Assembly: GCA_902604175.1 (NCBI GenBank)
Contig: CACKXR010000005.1
Location: 1 to 54,454 of the forward strand
Direction: 5' to 3'
DNA length: 54,454 nucleotides
From: an uncultured Pelagibacteraceae bacterium
GTDB taxonomy: Bacteria; Pseudomonadota; Alphaproteobacteria; Pelagibacterales; Pelagibacteraceae
Shown here: positions 10,229 through 20,061 of the stretch, piece by piece
Numbering within the stretch: position 1 is the stretch's first letter
How the letters are laid out: each line of letters opens with the position of its first letter
Program-made: the position numbers and the translations under genes
Notes under the pieces: model-generated
Told to the model about the DNA's origin: nothing
Database searches by the model: none
The model's input: only the letters and a program-made list of their open reading frames with translations

Positions 10229-10784
10229 TTAAAGTGCTTGAGATTAAAGGTTTGTAAAAACTGCATTTATAATTATCCTTAAAATCATAATGATCACAAC
10301 TTTTTGCAATTGAAGAAATAATAAAATCAAACTTTCCATTTACCGGATAAATTTCTAATTTCTTCTCTATAATATCAAATTTAAAGTTTGCTCTTAAGCT
10401 TTTAACAGCACTAATCATTACAAGTGTTTTGTTATCTTTTAATAAATAATAAGCAAAATCATCTGGAAAAACTGGAAAATCATATTCTTGTAAAAAATAT
10501 TTAGCTTTTCTTGGAAACCAATCATAAGATATCAAAGGTAAAGAACTTTTAGTTTTATAATTATAAATATAAAGATCTTTAGGATAATCATTTATATAAT
10601 TACTATCTTCTCCCTTCGCCAAAATAGCCTTTTCGCGCGTTTTAAAATATAAAGCAAAGTTTTCATTATGAGAATTCATTTGATCAATATGAAATAAATT
10701 ATCGACTGAAGATAAATTTTCATTAGCAGAACTAAAGGTTTCTAATGAAAGTAATATAAAAATAAATAAATATAATTTTTTCAT
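10221..10784 (-). CDS. Hypothetical exported protein
   Basis: 187 aa ORF with N-terminal signal-like segment MKKLYLFIFILLSLETFSSANE; no family recognised. Confidence 0.75.
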   Translation of the reverse strand: MKKLYLFIFILLSLETFSSANENLSSVDNLFHIDQMNSHNENFALYFKTREKAILAKGEDSNYINDYPKDLYIYNYKTKSSLPLISYDWFPRKAKYFLQEYDFPVFPDDFAYYLLKDNKTLVMISAVKSLRANFKFDIIEKKLEIYPVNGKFDFIISSIAKSCDHYDFKDNYKCSFYKPLISSTLIN

Positions 10785-10833
10785 CTTTAATTTTTAAAAA
10801 AAAAGTTTGAATTATATTTGTTTAGAATGTGGC

Positions 10834-11652
10834 TTAATTTAATTCTTTTAAAAAGTTATTTAGCTCAAAAACTAGCCTAGAATCGTACTCCATCATGTGG
10901 TCATCATATTCTGTAAAATACGAATATTTTGGATTATTTGCTAAATCAAATATTTTTTTTCCCATCCAGAAAGGAACTATTTGATCAGCTTTACCATGCA
11001 TGACCAAAACAGGAATATTAATATTTTTAATTTTTTCTTTGTTTTTGTATTTATCTTTTAAAAGCAGTCCTACAGGTATGTAGGGATAAAAATTTTTTGC
11101 AGCTTCCACCATGGAGGTAAAAGGTGTCTCTAAAATTAATCCAGCGAAATTTTTATTTTGAGCTATCTCTGTTGCTATTCCAGTGCCAAGCGATTCACCA
11201 TAAATAATTATATCTTTTTCAACTACACCTTTTTTTTTAAGCCAATCAATTGCACTATTTCCATCAATATAAAGGTTATTTTCTGTGGGTTTTCCCTCAT
11301 TGCCACTAAAACCCCTCCAAGCTATGATTAAAAAATTTACATCTAAATCTTTAAAATGATTTAATTTGTATATTCTATTTTCTAGTTTTCCTGCATTTCC
11401 ATGAAAGTAAAGTATAGTTTTATAATTATCTAAACTCTTGTTATGAAACCAGCCCATAAGATTAATGTTATCACTTGTTTTGATATTAACCTTTTCTATT
11501 TCTACTTCTAGCTTATCCCCAAAATAGTTATTTTCATCTGGGTGGTACATGAGATTTCGCTGAAATACAAAAAGAAAAATTAATATTGAAAGATAAATAG
11601 TTATAATTCCAATTATAATTTCCAAGAAAAGATTCCTACGTTTTAGTTTCAT
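10834..11652 (-). CDS. Alpha/beta hydrolase (BEM46/ABHD13-like)
   Basis: TILYFHGNAGKLENRI, IIYGESLGTGIATEIA (nucleophile elbow GESLG), VLVMHGKADQIVP; N-terminal TM. ORF track starts at 11676; internal ATG at 11652 reduces overlap with the upstream gene. Confidence 0.85.
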   Translation of the reverse strand: MKLKRRNLFLEIIIGIITIYLSILIFLFVFQRNLMYHPDENNYFGDKLEVEIEKVNIKTSDNINLMGWFHNKSLDNYKTILYFHGNAGKLENRIYKLNHFKDLDVNFLIIAWRGFSGNEGKPTENNLYIDGNSAIDWLKKKGVVEKDIIIYGESLGTGIATEIAQNKNFAGLILETPFTSMVEAAKNFYPYIPVGLLLKDKYKNKEKIKNINIPVLVMHGKADQIVPFWMGKKIFDLANNPKYSYFTEYDDHMMEYDSRLVFELNNFLKELN

Positions 11653-12541
11653 AATTTTTTTTTGCCAGGTAAACACCCAAAAACACCAAAGCTGTGCCTA
11701 CATAATGAAACGATTTAAGTTTTTCATCAAATATAAAATATCCATAAATTGCACCATAAATTGTAAAAACATAAAGTGTAAATCCAGTTAATGACGCTCC
11801 AAGACTTTTTTGAGCTTGAGTATATAAGGTGAATGCAATTATACCTGGAGAAATAGCTGCAAATAATACCCACATATAAAATTGTTCATTAAAAGTAGTT
11901 CTAGCTACTAAAAGCTCTTCAATAATGTAAAAAGGCAACAAACTGAGTGCACCAAAAAGAGAGACCAATGTAAATCTCTGAAAAATTGATAATTCAGACT
12001 TCCAGTAAAAAAGATATATTGAATATAATGCCCAGCCTATAGCTGCAGCAAGCATCCATAGGTCACCAATAGTAAAGTTTAAATTTATTAATAAGTTTAA
12101 GTCTCCCTTAATAATAATTGCAAAAACACCAATTAAGCAAGAAATCAATCCAATTATTTTAAGATAATTTATTTTTTCTTGAAAAAAAATTGCAGAAATT
12201 AAAATTATAAAAATAGGCGATGAAGTATAAATAATAGCCATATTAGTAACTGTTGTTGTTGCTCCAGCTAGAAATGGAAAAGCACCACATACTCCGCATC
12301 CCATAGCACCTAAGAAAAATAACTTTTTATATTCTTTTTTTATTATTAAATAATTTTTTTTTAAAGATATATAGGTAAAAGGTAAAAGGATTATAAAAAC
12401 AAAAGTCCATCTCCAAAATGCTAGAGAAATTGGAGGAACAAATTCAATACCACCTCTAGCAACTATTAAATTAGAAGACATAAAAATTGGTTGAATAAAA
12501 AGCAATGAGAAAGCTAAAAAATTTTTATTCTGTTTAGACAA
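11636..12541 (-). CDS. DMT superfamily (EamA) transporter
   Basis: About 10 hydrophobic segments with repeated EamA-like halves (FWRWTFVFIILLPF, ILISAIFFQEKINYLKIIGLISCLIGVFAII, IYGYFIFDEKLKSFHYVGTALVFLGVYLA). Confidence 0.88.
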   Translation of the reverse strand: MSKQNKNFLAFSLLFIQPIFMSSNLIVARGGIEFVPPISLAFWRWTFVFIILLPFTYISLKKNYLIIKKEYKKLFFLGAMGCGVCGAFPFLAGATTTVTNMAIIYTSSPIFIILISAIFFQEKINYLKIIGLISCLIGVFAIIIKGDLNLLINLNFTIGDLWMLAAAIGWALYSIYLFYWKSELSIFQRFTLVSLFGALSLLPFYIIEELLVARTTFNEQFYMWVLFAAISPGIIAFTLYTQAQKSLGASLTGFTLYVFTIYGAIYGYFIFDEKLKSFHYVGTALVFLGVYLAKKNYETKT

Positions 12542-12556
12542 TTTAATACTTAAAAA

Positions 12557-12733
12557 TTATTTTTTATCGAAGAAAGCTTCGTAGACCATCATGAAAATTG
12601 CTATAGCCATCAAAATATAAACAGGAAGAACATCAAAAAAACCAATCATAGTTGATCTTGTTAACGTGGTTGCAAGACCAATTAAAAATGCAGCAGCAAG
12701 CAAAGTTCCCAGAAATGTTGTAAATTTACTCAT
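12557..12733 (-). CDS. Small (58 aa) two-TM hypothetical membrane protein, not in the ORF track
   Basis: My translation: MSKFTTFLGTLLAAAFLIGLATTLTRSTMIGFFDVLPVYILMAIAIFMMVYEAFFDKK*, ATG at 12731-12733; fills the gap between the DMT and amidase genes. Confidence 0.7.
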   Translation of the reverse strand: MSKFTTFLGTLLAAAFLIGLATTLTRSTMIGFFDVLPVYILMAIAIFMMVYEAFFDKK

Positions 12734-12734
12734 T

Positions 12735-14078
12735 TTATTTATTACATTCCTTTTCTAACCAATTAGCAACACCTAAAAACCTGTGATCATCATATTTCGC
12801 GCCTATTAGTTGCACTCCTAAAGGCATATTTCCTTCGCCTTGAAGTAAAGGTAAAGAAATACAAGGTGTTCCAAGATAAGACCAAACTTTATTAAATTCA
12901 GCAGTTCCTGTACTTTTTAAACCTTTGGGTGCTACACCTGGACTAGATGGAGACAAAACTCCGTGATAATCTTCAAAAACTTCCTGATATGACTCGTAGC
13001 TTCTTTTCATAAAGTCTATTGCTTCTGCATAATCTTTCGCGGAATGCTTGTTCCCTTTTGCTATAGCGTCTTGCATATACTTTGATAATTTTTTTTTATA
13101 TTTTTTATAATAAAGCGCAAAGTTGTTTGCTAAATCAGTTTCATGAATTATTTGATGATACTTATGAATATCTTTAAAATATGAAGGTGTATCAAATACT
13201 TCAATATTTTTTTTAAAAGATTTTATAAAATACTCAAAAGCTTCTTTTGATTTTTTATCTACAATTTTCCAGTGATCAGTTTTGTAAAAAATGAACTTTG
13301 GATCGAACAATGGTCCCTTTTTTGCTTCATCCAACATATTTTCAGTTGAATAGTGAACTGTAGCACTATCATAATTATCTTTTTTAATTAGGACTTTTGC
13401 AAGTAACGCTACATCCTCTACAGACCTTCCAAAAATACCAATATGGTCTAACTTGTCAGAAGTTTTAAGAACTCCATTTCTAGAAATTAATCCATAAGAT
13501 GGTTTATAACCCACAACTCCACAGTAAGATGCTGGTCTTATAACAGATCCACCAGTTTGAGATCCAATTGATAAAGGTGCCATAAAAGAAGCTACTGATG
13601 CAGCAGATCCACTAGATGAACCTCCTGGCGTTCTTGTAGGATCGTGTGGATTAGTAGTTTTAGGTGGACCAAGAAAGGCAAGCTCAGAAGTTGCTGTTTT
13701 GCCCATTACAATTGCCCCAGCTGACAAAAGTAAATCTACTATTTCTGCATTTTGAGAAAAAGATTTTCCTTTTCTAATGACAGTTCCGCATTCAGTTGGC
13801 ATATCTACTGTGCCAATTATATCTTTTAAAGCTATTGGGATTCCATGCAAAGGTCCTAGGGGTTTACCAGATCTTCTATGCTCGTCTGACTCAGCTGCTT
13901 TTTCAAGTAAAAGTTTTTTATCAAAATGAGCCCAAGCCTTTACATCCTTTTCAAACTTTTTAATTCTTTCCAAATATGCTTCACAAATCTCAACAGATGT
14001 TAATTGAGCATCTTTGATCTTTGAGGTAAGCTCCTCAACTTTTAACGAAAATATGTCTGACATTTTTTTATTGTGCAA
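12735..14078 (-). CDS. Amidase (amidase signature family)
   Basis: GPLHGIPIALKDIIGT, GGSSSGSAASVASFMAPLSIGSQTGGSVIRPASYCGVVGYKPSYG. Start may be the internal ATG at 14063 (MSDIFSL). Confidence 0.93.
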   Translation of the reverse strand: MHNKKMSDIFSLKVEELTSKIKDAQLTSVEICEAYLERIKKFEKDVKAWAHFDKKLLLEKAAESDEHRRSGKPLGPLHGIPIALKDIIGTVDMPTECGTVIRKGKSFSQNAEIVDLLLSAGAIVMGKTATSELAFLGPPKTTNPHDPTRTPGGSSSGSAASVASFMAPLSIGSQTGGSVIRPASYCGVVGYKPSYGLISRNGVLKTSDKLDHIGIFGRSVEDVALLAKVLIKKDNYDSATVHYSTENMLDEAKKGPLFDPKFIFYKTDHWKIVDKKSKEAFEYFIKSFKKNIEVFDTPSYFKDIHKYHQIIHETDLANNFALYYKKYKKKLSKYMQDAIAKGNKHSAKDYAEAIDFMKRSYESYQEVFEDYHGVLSPSSPGVAPKGLKSTGTAEFNKVWSYLGTPCISLPLLQGEGNMPLGVQLIGAKYDDHRFLGVANWLEKECNK

Positions 14079-15429
14079 ATAACGTTTCTGGCAACCATAA
14101 TGCTATTGCAGGAAACATGTACATTAGAAACATTGCAAAAATAACAATCCCTAAGAATGGCATTATTCCACGAAAAATTTGTAGAAGTTCAACATTTGTT
14201 TTTTGAACTCCTTTCAAGTAATAGGCGGACATCGCCATGGGTGGAGTTAGGAAGGATGTTTGCAAGTTTAAAGCAATCAACATTGCAAAGAAATACGGAT
14301 TAACTCCGAAAATTTCTAGTAAAGGTAAAAATATAGGTACAAAAATAATTAAAATCTCTGTCCACTCTAATGGCCATCCTAAAAGAAATATTATGATTTG
14401 AGTGATAACTAAAAACTGCCAAGTTGAAATATTGATTGAAGTAAAGAAATGCTCAAAAACTTCGTGACCTCCTAAATAAGAGAACACAGATGAAAATGTC
14501 CATGACCCAATAAATAACCACATAATCATAGCTGTTGTTTTAGCAGTTAAAAATACTGACTCTTTAAAATTTTGCCATTTAAGTGTCTTATAAAACCAAG
14601 ATAATACTAGAGCTCCAAATGCACCTGCTGCTGCTGCCTCTGCTGGAGTTGCAATCCCAGCCAAAATTGTTCCAAGAACTAACATAATTAATCCAAACAA
14701 AGGTACGAAAGATACTAAAACTTCTTTTAAAATTTCAGCTCTTGGTGGAATATCCTCCTCAGGAGGTCTCGGTGCTATAGATGGGTTTAACCAAGCTCTA
14801 AAAACTGCATACCCAATATATAAACCTGCTAATAATAAACCTGGAAAAATAGCGGCTGCAAAAAGTCTTAATGGGGAAAGTTGCGCAATAACTGAATAAA
14901 CAATTAACATAATACTTGGAGGAATTAAGATTCCTAAGCACCCTCCAGAACAAATAATACCTGATGCAAATTTTTTGTCATAACCTGCTTTAACCATTGC
15001 AGGCCAAGCTAGTAATCCCATTAAAGTTACAACTGCTCCAATAATTCCTGTTGCTGTCGAAAATAATGTACAAGTTATTAAAGCTGCTACAGCCATTGAT
15101 GCAGGTAATCTATGTGCAGCTAATCTGATTGCAAAAAATAATTTTGCTACTATTCCTGCTCTCTCAACTAAGTAACCCATAAATAAAAATAAAGGTACAG
15201 CTGTGAGAACGTTGTTATCCATTACTGTATAGGTGTTTTGAACAAAGAGTTGAAATATTCGATTATCAAAAATATGTTCCATCATAGTCGCATCGTAATA
15301 AGCGTAATAACCAAAACCAATTCCCATTGCCATTAAAGTAAAGGCAATCGGAAAGCCTAAAAGAACCGCAAAAAGAAAAATTCCCATCATTAAAATAGCA
15401 ACTTCTGGATTTGTTAGACTAAACAACAT
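14068..15429 (-). CDS. TRAP transporter large permease (DctM-like)
   Basis: 453 aa polytopic: FPIAFTLMAMGIGF, GILIPPSIMLIVYSVIAQLSPLRLFAAAIFPGLLLAGLY, TPAEAAAAGAFGALVL, TPPMAMSAYYLKGV. Confidence 0.95.
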   Translation of the reverse strand: MLFSLTNPEVAILMMGIFLFAVLLGFPIAFTLMAMGIGFGYYAYYDATMMEHIFDNRIFQLFVQNTYTVMDNNVLTAVPLFLFMGYLVERAGIVAKLFFAIRLAAHRLPASMAVAALITCTLFSTATGIIGAVVTLMGLLAWPAMVKAGYDKKFASGIICSGGCLGILIPPSIMLIVYSVIAQLSPLRLFAAAIFPGLLLAGLYIGYAVFRAWLNPSIAPRPPEEDIPPRAEILKEVLVSFVPLFGLIMLVLGTILAGIATPAEAAAAGAFGALVLSWFYKTLKWQNFKESVFLTAKTTAMIMWLFIGSWTFSSVFSYLGGHEVFEHFFTSINISTWQFLVITQIIIFLLGWPLEWTEILIIFVPIFLPLLEIFGVNPYFFAMLIALNLQTSFLTPPMAMSAYYLKGVQKTNVELLQIFRGIMPFLGIVIFAMFLMYMFPAIALWLPETLFAQ

Positions 15430-16012
15430 CTTTTTGTTCCTCCTCTTTTGACTGCCTCATTAATATCTGCTCTGTTTCTTCTGCGACAACCATTCTGGAT
15501 GGCCAGTGTCCTGTTCTTATACAAATAATTGATCTGAAAACTTCGCTTACTCCTTGAATAACTAAGAGGACGCCAGCACAAGGTATCATTGATTTAACCA
15601 TATAAATTTGGATTTGTGCAGGGCTGCTCCAACTAGTTTCTTTAATCTTCCAAGCCATTGCAGCGTATTCATAACCATAAAACGCTAGAGCTACTACACC
15701 AGGAAAAAAGAAAATAAAGTATAGAACTAAATCTATCCAAGCCTGAGTTCTTTCTTTAAATAATCTATAAATGACATCACCTCTCACATGAGCTTCGGTT
15801 GCTAAACAGTATGCGCCTGACATCATTAATATTGCACCGTACATCTGCATGCTAAAATCAAAATTCCATAAAGTTGGCTTATTAAAAACATAAGCCATAA
15901 CAACTTCATAGACAGTTCCTCCCATTAAAATTACTATACACCAAGAAAATGCTTTACCCATTGAGGTGCTAAGTGTATCAGCAAATTTAATGAAAGTTTC
16001 CATCAACAACAA
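15419..16012 (-). CDS. TRAP transporter small permease (DctQ-like)
   Basis: Four TM segments, located between SBP and large permease; LCLATEAHVRGDVIYRLF-type motif (YCLATEAHVRGDVIYRLF). Confidence 0.92.
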   Translation of the reverse strand: MLLMETFIKFADTLSTSMGKAFSWCIVILMGGTVYEVVMAYVFNKPTLWNFDFSMQMYGAILMMSGAYCLATEAHVRGDVIYRLFKERTQAWIDLVLYFIFFFPGVVALAFYGYEYAAMAWKIKETSWSSPAQIQIYMVKSMIPCAGVLLVIQGVSEVFRSIICIRTGHWPSRMVVAEETEQILMRQSKEEEQKDVV

Positions 16013-16030
16013 ATATATTAAATTAATATA

Positions 16031-16065
16031 AAAAAAAAGGGGGTATTTTAAACCCCCTTTTTTAA
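16031..16065 (-). terminator. Stem-loop with U-tract between TRAP SBP and small permease genes (terminator/attenuator)
   Basis: AAAAAAAAGGGGGTATTTTAAACCCCCTTTTTT; GGGGG 16039-16043 pairs with CCCCC 16053-16057, flanked by A/T tracts that lengthen the stem or provide U-tracts on either strand. Confidence 0.7.
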
Positions 16066-16080
16066 ATTTCTAAAAGTTAA

Positions 16081-17241
16081 TTAGATTTTAACTTTCTGAA
16101 TTGGACCAAACTCATTTTCATAAGCTAATTTATAGTTCGGTTGATTCATCAACAGATACTTCATAGTTCTCTTAGCGTATGCTTTTTGTGAGTCTACTAC
16201 TTTCTTAAAGAAAGCATCTTTTCCAGAAAACTCACCAATGACCTTATCCCAACCTTTTAGTTGTTCAGCTAAGATAGCGTCAGATGTTTGGTAAACATTA
16301 ACCTTATGCTCATTCATCAATTTAGCTAAATCTTGTGAGTATCTAACTAAAGCTTTGAAGTAGTTATCTGAGTTTGCAGCATATGCAGCATTTCTCAAGA
16401 TAGCTTGATGAGCAGGTGAAAGGCTGTTTAGTCTCTTAGTATTCATAGGAATTTCAAACATTTCCTGAGATTGGTGGAAACTTCCTAAGTGATAGTGTTT
16501 AGAGACGTCTTGCATTCCAAACTGTGAGTCTGATGTTGGGTTGTTAAACTCTGCAGCATCAATCAAACCAGTTTTCATAGCTGGTTGGATTTCACCACCA
16601 GGCAATTGTCTTACGACCATTCCCATAGCAGTTAAAACGTTAGTCGCTAGACCAACTGTTCTATACTTCATACCTTTAACATCAGATACTTTTGTTACGT
16701 TCTTTTTAAACCAACCAAATGGTTGAGCTGGCATAGGCATATGGAAGAAACCTGTGTAATTAAATCCTACACTTGCTACTGCTTCTTCATATAACTTTCT
16801 TCCTCCACCATACTCCATCCAAGCCATAACTTCTTGAGATGACATACCGTATGAAGGACCAGTTCCAAAAAGTGAAGCTGCTGGATTTTTTCCGTACCAG
16901 TATGCAGTCACCCAGTGACCCATATCTACTACTCCAGAACTTACCGCTTGTCCGATTTCAGAAGTTTTAACAACTGCACCGACTGGTTGAACATCAATTT
17001 TTAGTTTTCCATCTGACATATCGCTAACCATTTTTGCGTAGTCTGACGCCATTTCAAAAAAGATGTTAGCGCCTGAAGGCCAAGCTGCTTGCATCTTTAG
17101 AGTAATGTGACCAGCTCCCAAAGCAAGATTCGGCATTGCTACAGCTGCTGTTGCTGCTGCACCAGTTGCTGCTGCTGCTTTGAAGAACTTTCGTCTTGAA
17201 GGTGTTTTAGCACCTTTTAATGATTTTTTATTTTTAATCAT
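16081..17241 (-). CDS. TRAP transporter substrate-binding protein (DctP family, TakP/FcbT1-like), Tat-type signal
   Basis: SRRKFFKAAAATGAAATAAVAMPNLALGAG twin-arginine leader; GMKYRTVGLATNVLTAMGMVVRQLPGGEIQPAMKTGLIDAAEFNNPTSD. Confidence 0.93.
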   Translation of the reverse strand: MIKNKKSLKGAKTPSRRKFFKAAAATGAAATAAVAMPNLALGAGHITLKMQAAWPSGANIFFEMASDYAKMVSDMSDGKLKIDVQPVGAVVKTSEIGQAVSSGVVDMGHWVTAYWYGKNPAASLFGTGPSYGMSSQEVMAWMEYGGGRKLYEEAVASVGFNYTGFFHMPMPAQPFGWFKKNVTKVSDVKGMKYRTVGLATNVLTAMGMVVRQLPGGEIQPAMKTGLIDAAEFNNPTSDSQFGMQDVSKHYHLGSFHQSQEMFEIPMNTKRLNSLSPAHQAILRNAAYAANSDNYFKALVRYSQDLAKLMNEHKVNVYQTSDAILAEQLKGWDKVIGEFSGKDAFFKKVVDSQKAYAKRTMKYLLMNQPNYKLAYENEFGPIQKVKI

Positions 17242-17404
17242 TTTGTTCTCTCCTCTAGTTAATTAACTGAATGAATTTAAACATAGATTCACAATAGAGT
17301 CTTTCTAAAAAGTCGGACGTTTTGCCCCTAATGACGTTTTATTCAATTCCAGATTGTATTTTAATTGTTTGTATTAAATTAAATTAATTCTGTAGAATTT
17401 ATTA

Positions 17405-18982
17405 ATGAAATCTAACAAAAATTCAGACTCTATTTCTGCAAATGCAATGGCCGCTACTTCACATCCACTTGCAACGGAGGAGGCCCTTAATATTTTAAAA
17501 AAGGGTGGAAATGCAGCAGATGCTGCAATTGCAGCATCAATCTGTTTGTCAGTAGTAGAACCAAATTCAACTGGTATTGGTGGTGATTGTTTTGCAATAG
17601 TTAAAATGGAAAATAAAGATCCAATTTCATACAACGGATCAGGTATTGCTCCTAAGAAAGCTAACTTTGAATTTTTTGAAAGTAAAAACATAGATAAAAT
17701 AGAACTAACAACACCTCATTCGGTAACTATTCCTGGAGCTCTTGATGCTTGGAAAACAATTCATGATGAGCATGGCAAATTAGACTTTGAGGAGTTATTT
17801 TTAAATTCGATTAATTATGCTGATAATGGATATAAAGTAACTAAAAAAGTTTCTGAGGCTTGGGAAAAGTCATTTAAAAAATTAAATAACCATAAAATTA
17901 CTAAAAACTTATATTTGAAAAATGGAAAAGTATATAAAAATAATGAACTTAGAAAAAATATTCCTTTAGCTAATACTCTAAAATTAATTAAAAAAAATGG
18001 AATAAAGGAATTTTATCAAGGTTCAATAGCTGAGGATATGGTAAAGAGCTTAAATGAAATTGGAGGACTACATTCAATTGAAGATTTTTCAATTCAAAAA
18101 ACTTTAAAATCTAAAACTATATCCTCGAATTTTAAAGATATAACTGTTCACCAATGCCCGCCTAACGGACCAGGTGTAACAGTGTTATTAATGTTAAAGC
18201 TGTTAGAGAAATTAAAAATAAATAAATTTAATCCTGATAGTGTTGAAAGGTTCCATCTTGAAGCTGAAGTAACAAAATTGTGTTATAAAATAAGAGAAGA
18301 GAATATTGCAGATCCAAATTTTATAAGTATTGATCTAAAAAAAATTCTAAGTGAAAAAAGTACTCAAGAATTATTTAACAATATATCTTTAAACAAGTGT
18401 TATAAAATCAATGACCTAAAGATCCCAAATCATCCTGAAACTGTATACTTAACAGTGGTTGACAAAGATTTAAATTCAGTCTCCATTATAAATTCTATAT
18501 GCTACTCATTTGGAAGTGGGATTACATCTAATAAGTCAGGTATTTTATTTCACAATAGAGGAACTAATTTTAGAGTAGAGAGAGATCATCCAAACTGTAT
18601 TGAGGGTGGCAAAAGACCATTACACACTATTATCCCAGGCTTAGCTTTAAACAATGATAATAAAACCGTACTTTCATTTGGAGTAATGGGTGGTCAATAT
18701 CAACCTGTTGGACAAGTTCATGTATTTAATAATATTTTTGACTTTAATATGACTCCCCAAGAAGCCATTTCTTATCCAAGAGCATTTCATTTCAATAATA
18801 TCTACAAACTCGAAAAAGAAATAAGCGAGGATATTAAAAGTAAACTTGAAGCAATTGGCCATAAAGTAGAATTTACTAACGATCCACATGGTGGAGGTCA
18901 AGCAATCCAAATAGACAGAAAAAAAGGTAAATTAATTGGAGGTTCGGATCCTAGAAAAGATGGATATGCATCTGGGTATTAG
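17405..18982 (+). CDS. ggt: Gamma-glutamyltransferase family protein
   Basis: ATSHPLATEEALNILKKGGNAADAAIAASICLSVVEPNSTGIGGDCFAIV, NGSGIAPKKA, GGKRPLHTIIPGLAL, GVMGGQYQPVGQVHVFNN. Confidence 0.92.
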   Translation: MKSNKNSDSISANAMAATSHPLATEEALNILKKGGNAADAAIAASICLSVVEPNSTGIGGDCFAIVKMENKDPISYNGSGIAPKKANFEFFESKNIDKIELTTPHSVTIPGALDAWKTIHDEHGKLDFEELFLNSINYADNGYKVTKKVSEAWEKSFKKLNNHKITKNLYLKNGKVYKNNELRKNIPLANTLKLIKKNGIKEFYQGSIAEDMVKSLNEIGGLHSIEDFSIQKTLKSKTISSNFKDITVHQCPPNGPGVTVLLMLKLLEKLKINKFNPDSVERFHLEAEVTKLCYKIREENIADPNFISIDLKKILSEKSTQELFNNISLNKCYKINDLKIPNHPETVYLTVVDKDLNSVSIINSICYSFGSGITSNKSGILFHNRGTNFRVERDHPNCIEGGKRPLHTIIPGLALNNDNKTVLSFGVMGGQYQPVGQVHVFNNIFDFNMTPQEAISYPRAFHFNNIYKLEKEISEDIKSKLEAIGHKVEFTNDPHGGGQAIQIDRKKGKLIGGSDPRKDGYASGY

Positions 18983-18984
18983 TT

Positions 18985-20061
18985 TTAGTTAACAAGCATT
19001 TCATTAGAGTAGATACAACATTTTTCTGCAGGTAAATGAAGTTTTAGTTCCTCGGTTGATATTGGAATTTCTCTTTCAACCTTAGATTTAATCTCTAAAT
19101 CTCCAGCTTTACCAGTTATGAGTTTAAAATTTCCAAAATCCTCAACTCTTGTTACTTTAACACTAACAATATTTTCTTTTTGATCAGTTGCAATTTTAAT
19201 GAATTCTGATCGTATTCCTAATTTTACATTCTTGTCTTTAATTTTTGACAAGTCAGTTTTTGTTTTAATGGTATCATTATTAAACTTTATTGAATTTTCC
19301 GAAAGAATTTCAGAATTAAACAAATTCATAGCTGGGGAACCAATAAAATATCCAACAAATGTGGTTCTTGGTTTTTCAAATAAGTCTTTTGGAAGTCCTA
19401 CTTGAACTATTTCACCTTGATCCATCACAATGATATTGTCAGCAAAGGTCATAGCCTCATTTTGATCGTGAGTGACATAAACTAATGTAGTTTTGTATTG
19501 TTCATTTATTTCTTTTAAATTTCTTCTTAATCTAAATTTTAAATCTGGATCAATTACGGTTAACGGTTCATCCATCAAAACACCTGCAACATCCTCTCTT
19601 ACTAATCCTCTTCCAAGAGATATGAGTTGCTTTTGGTCAGCAGTTAGTTTTCTTGCTGGCGAATTTAGAAAAGATGACAATCTAAGGGTGTCTGAAACTG
19701 ATTTGACTCTTTCTTTAATTTTTTGATCTGTAAAATTTCTACATCTTAATGGAAAAGCTAAATTATCATAAACAGTCATGGTGTTATAGATGACTGGGAA
19801 TTGAAAGACTTGAGCTATATTTCTCTCTTCAGTTATAAGATCTGTTACATCATTCTCATCAAATAAAATATTTCCTTTTGATGGTCTAACTAATCCTGAA
19901 ACAATATTTAACATTGTGGTTTTTCCACAACCAGATGGCCCTAAAATTGCGTATCTTTTTCCATTTTCCCAAGTCATAGAAAACGGATTAAGTGCATAAG
20001 TTGGATTAGTATCATTTGGATTATAAGTATGAGAAATATTTGACAACTCTATTTTAGCCAT
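18985..20061 (-). CDS. ABC transporter ATP-binding protein (GlpT-like half, degenerate signature motif)
   Basis: MAKIELSNISHTYNPNDTNPTYALNPFSMTWENGKRYAILGPSGCGKTTMLNIVSGL; signature position reads LTADQKQLISLGRGL; LMDEPLTVIDPDLK; THDQNEAM. ORF track starts at 20073; MAKIEL ATG at 20061. Confidence 0.93.
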   Translation of the reverse strand: MAKIELSNISHTYNPNDTNPTYALNPFSMTWENGKRYAILGPSGCGKTTMLNIVSGLVRPSKGNILFDENDVTDLITEERNIAQVFQFPVIYNTMTVYDNLAFPLRCRNFTDQKIKERVKSVSDTLRLSSFLNSPARKLTADQKQLISLGRGLVREDVAGVLMDEPLTVIDPDLKFRLRRNLKEINEQYKTTLVYVTHDQNEAMTFADNIIVMDQGEIVQVGLPKDLFEKPRTTFVGYFIGSPAMNLFNSEILSENSIKFNNDTIKTKTDLSKIKDKNVKLGIRSEFIKIATDQKENIVSVKVTRVEDFGNFKLITGKAGDLEIKSKVEREIPISTEELKLHLPAEKCCIYSNEMLVN

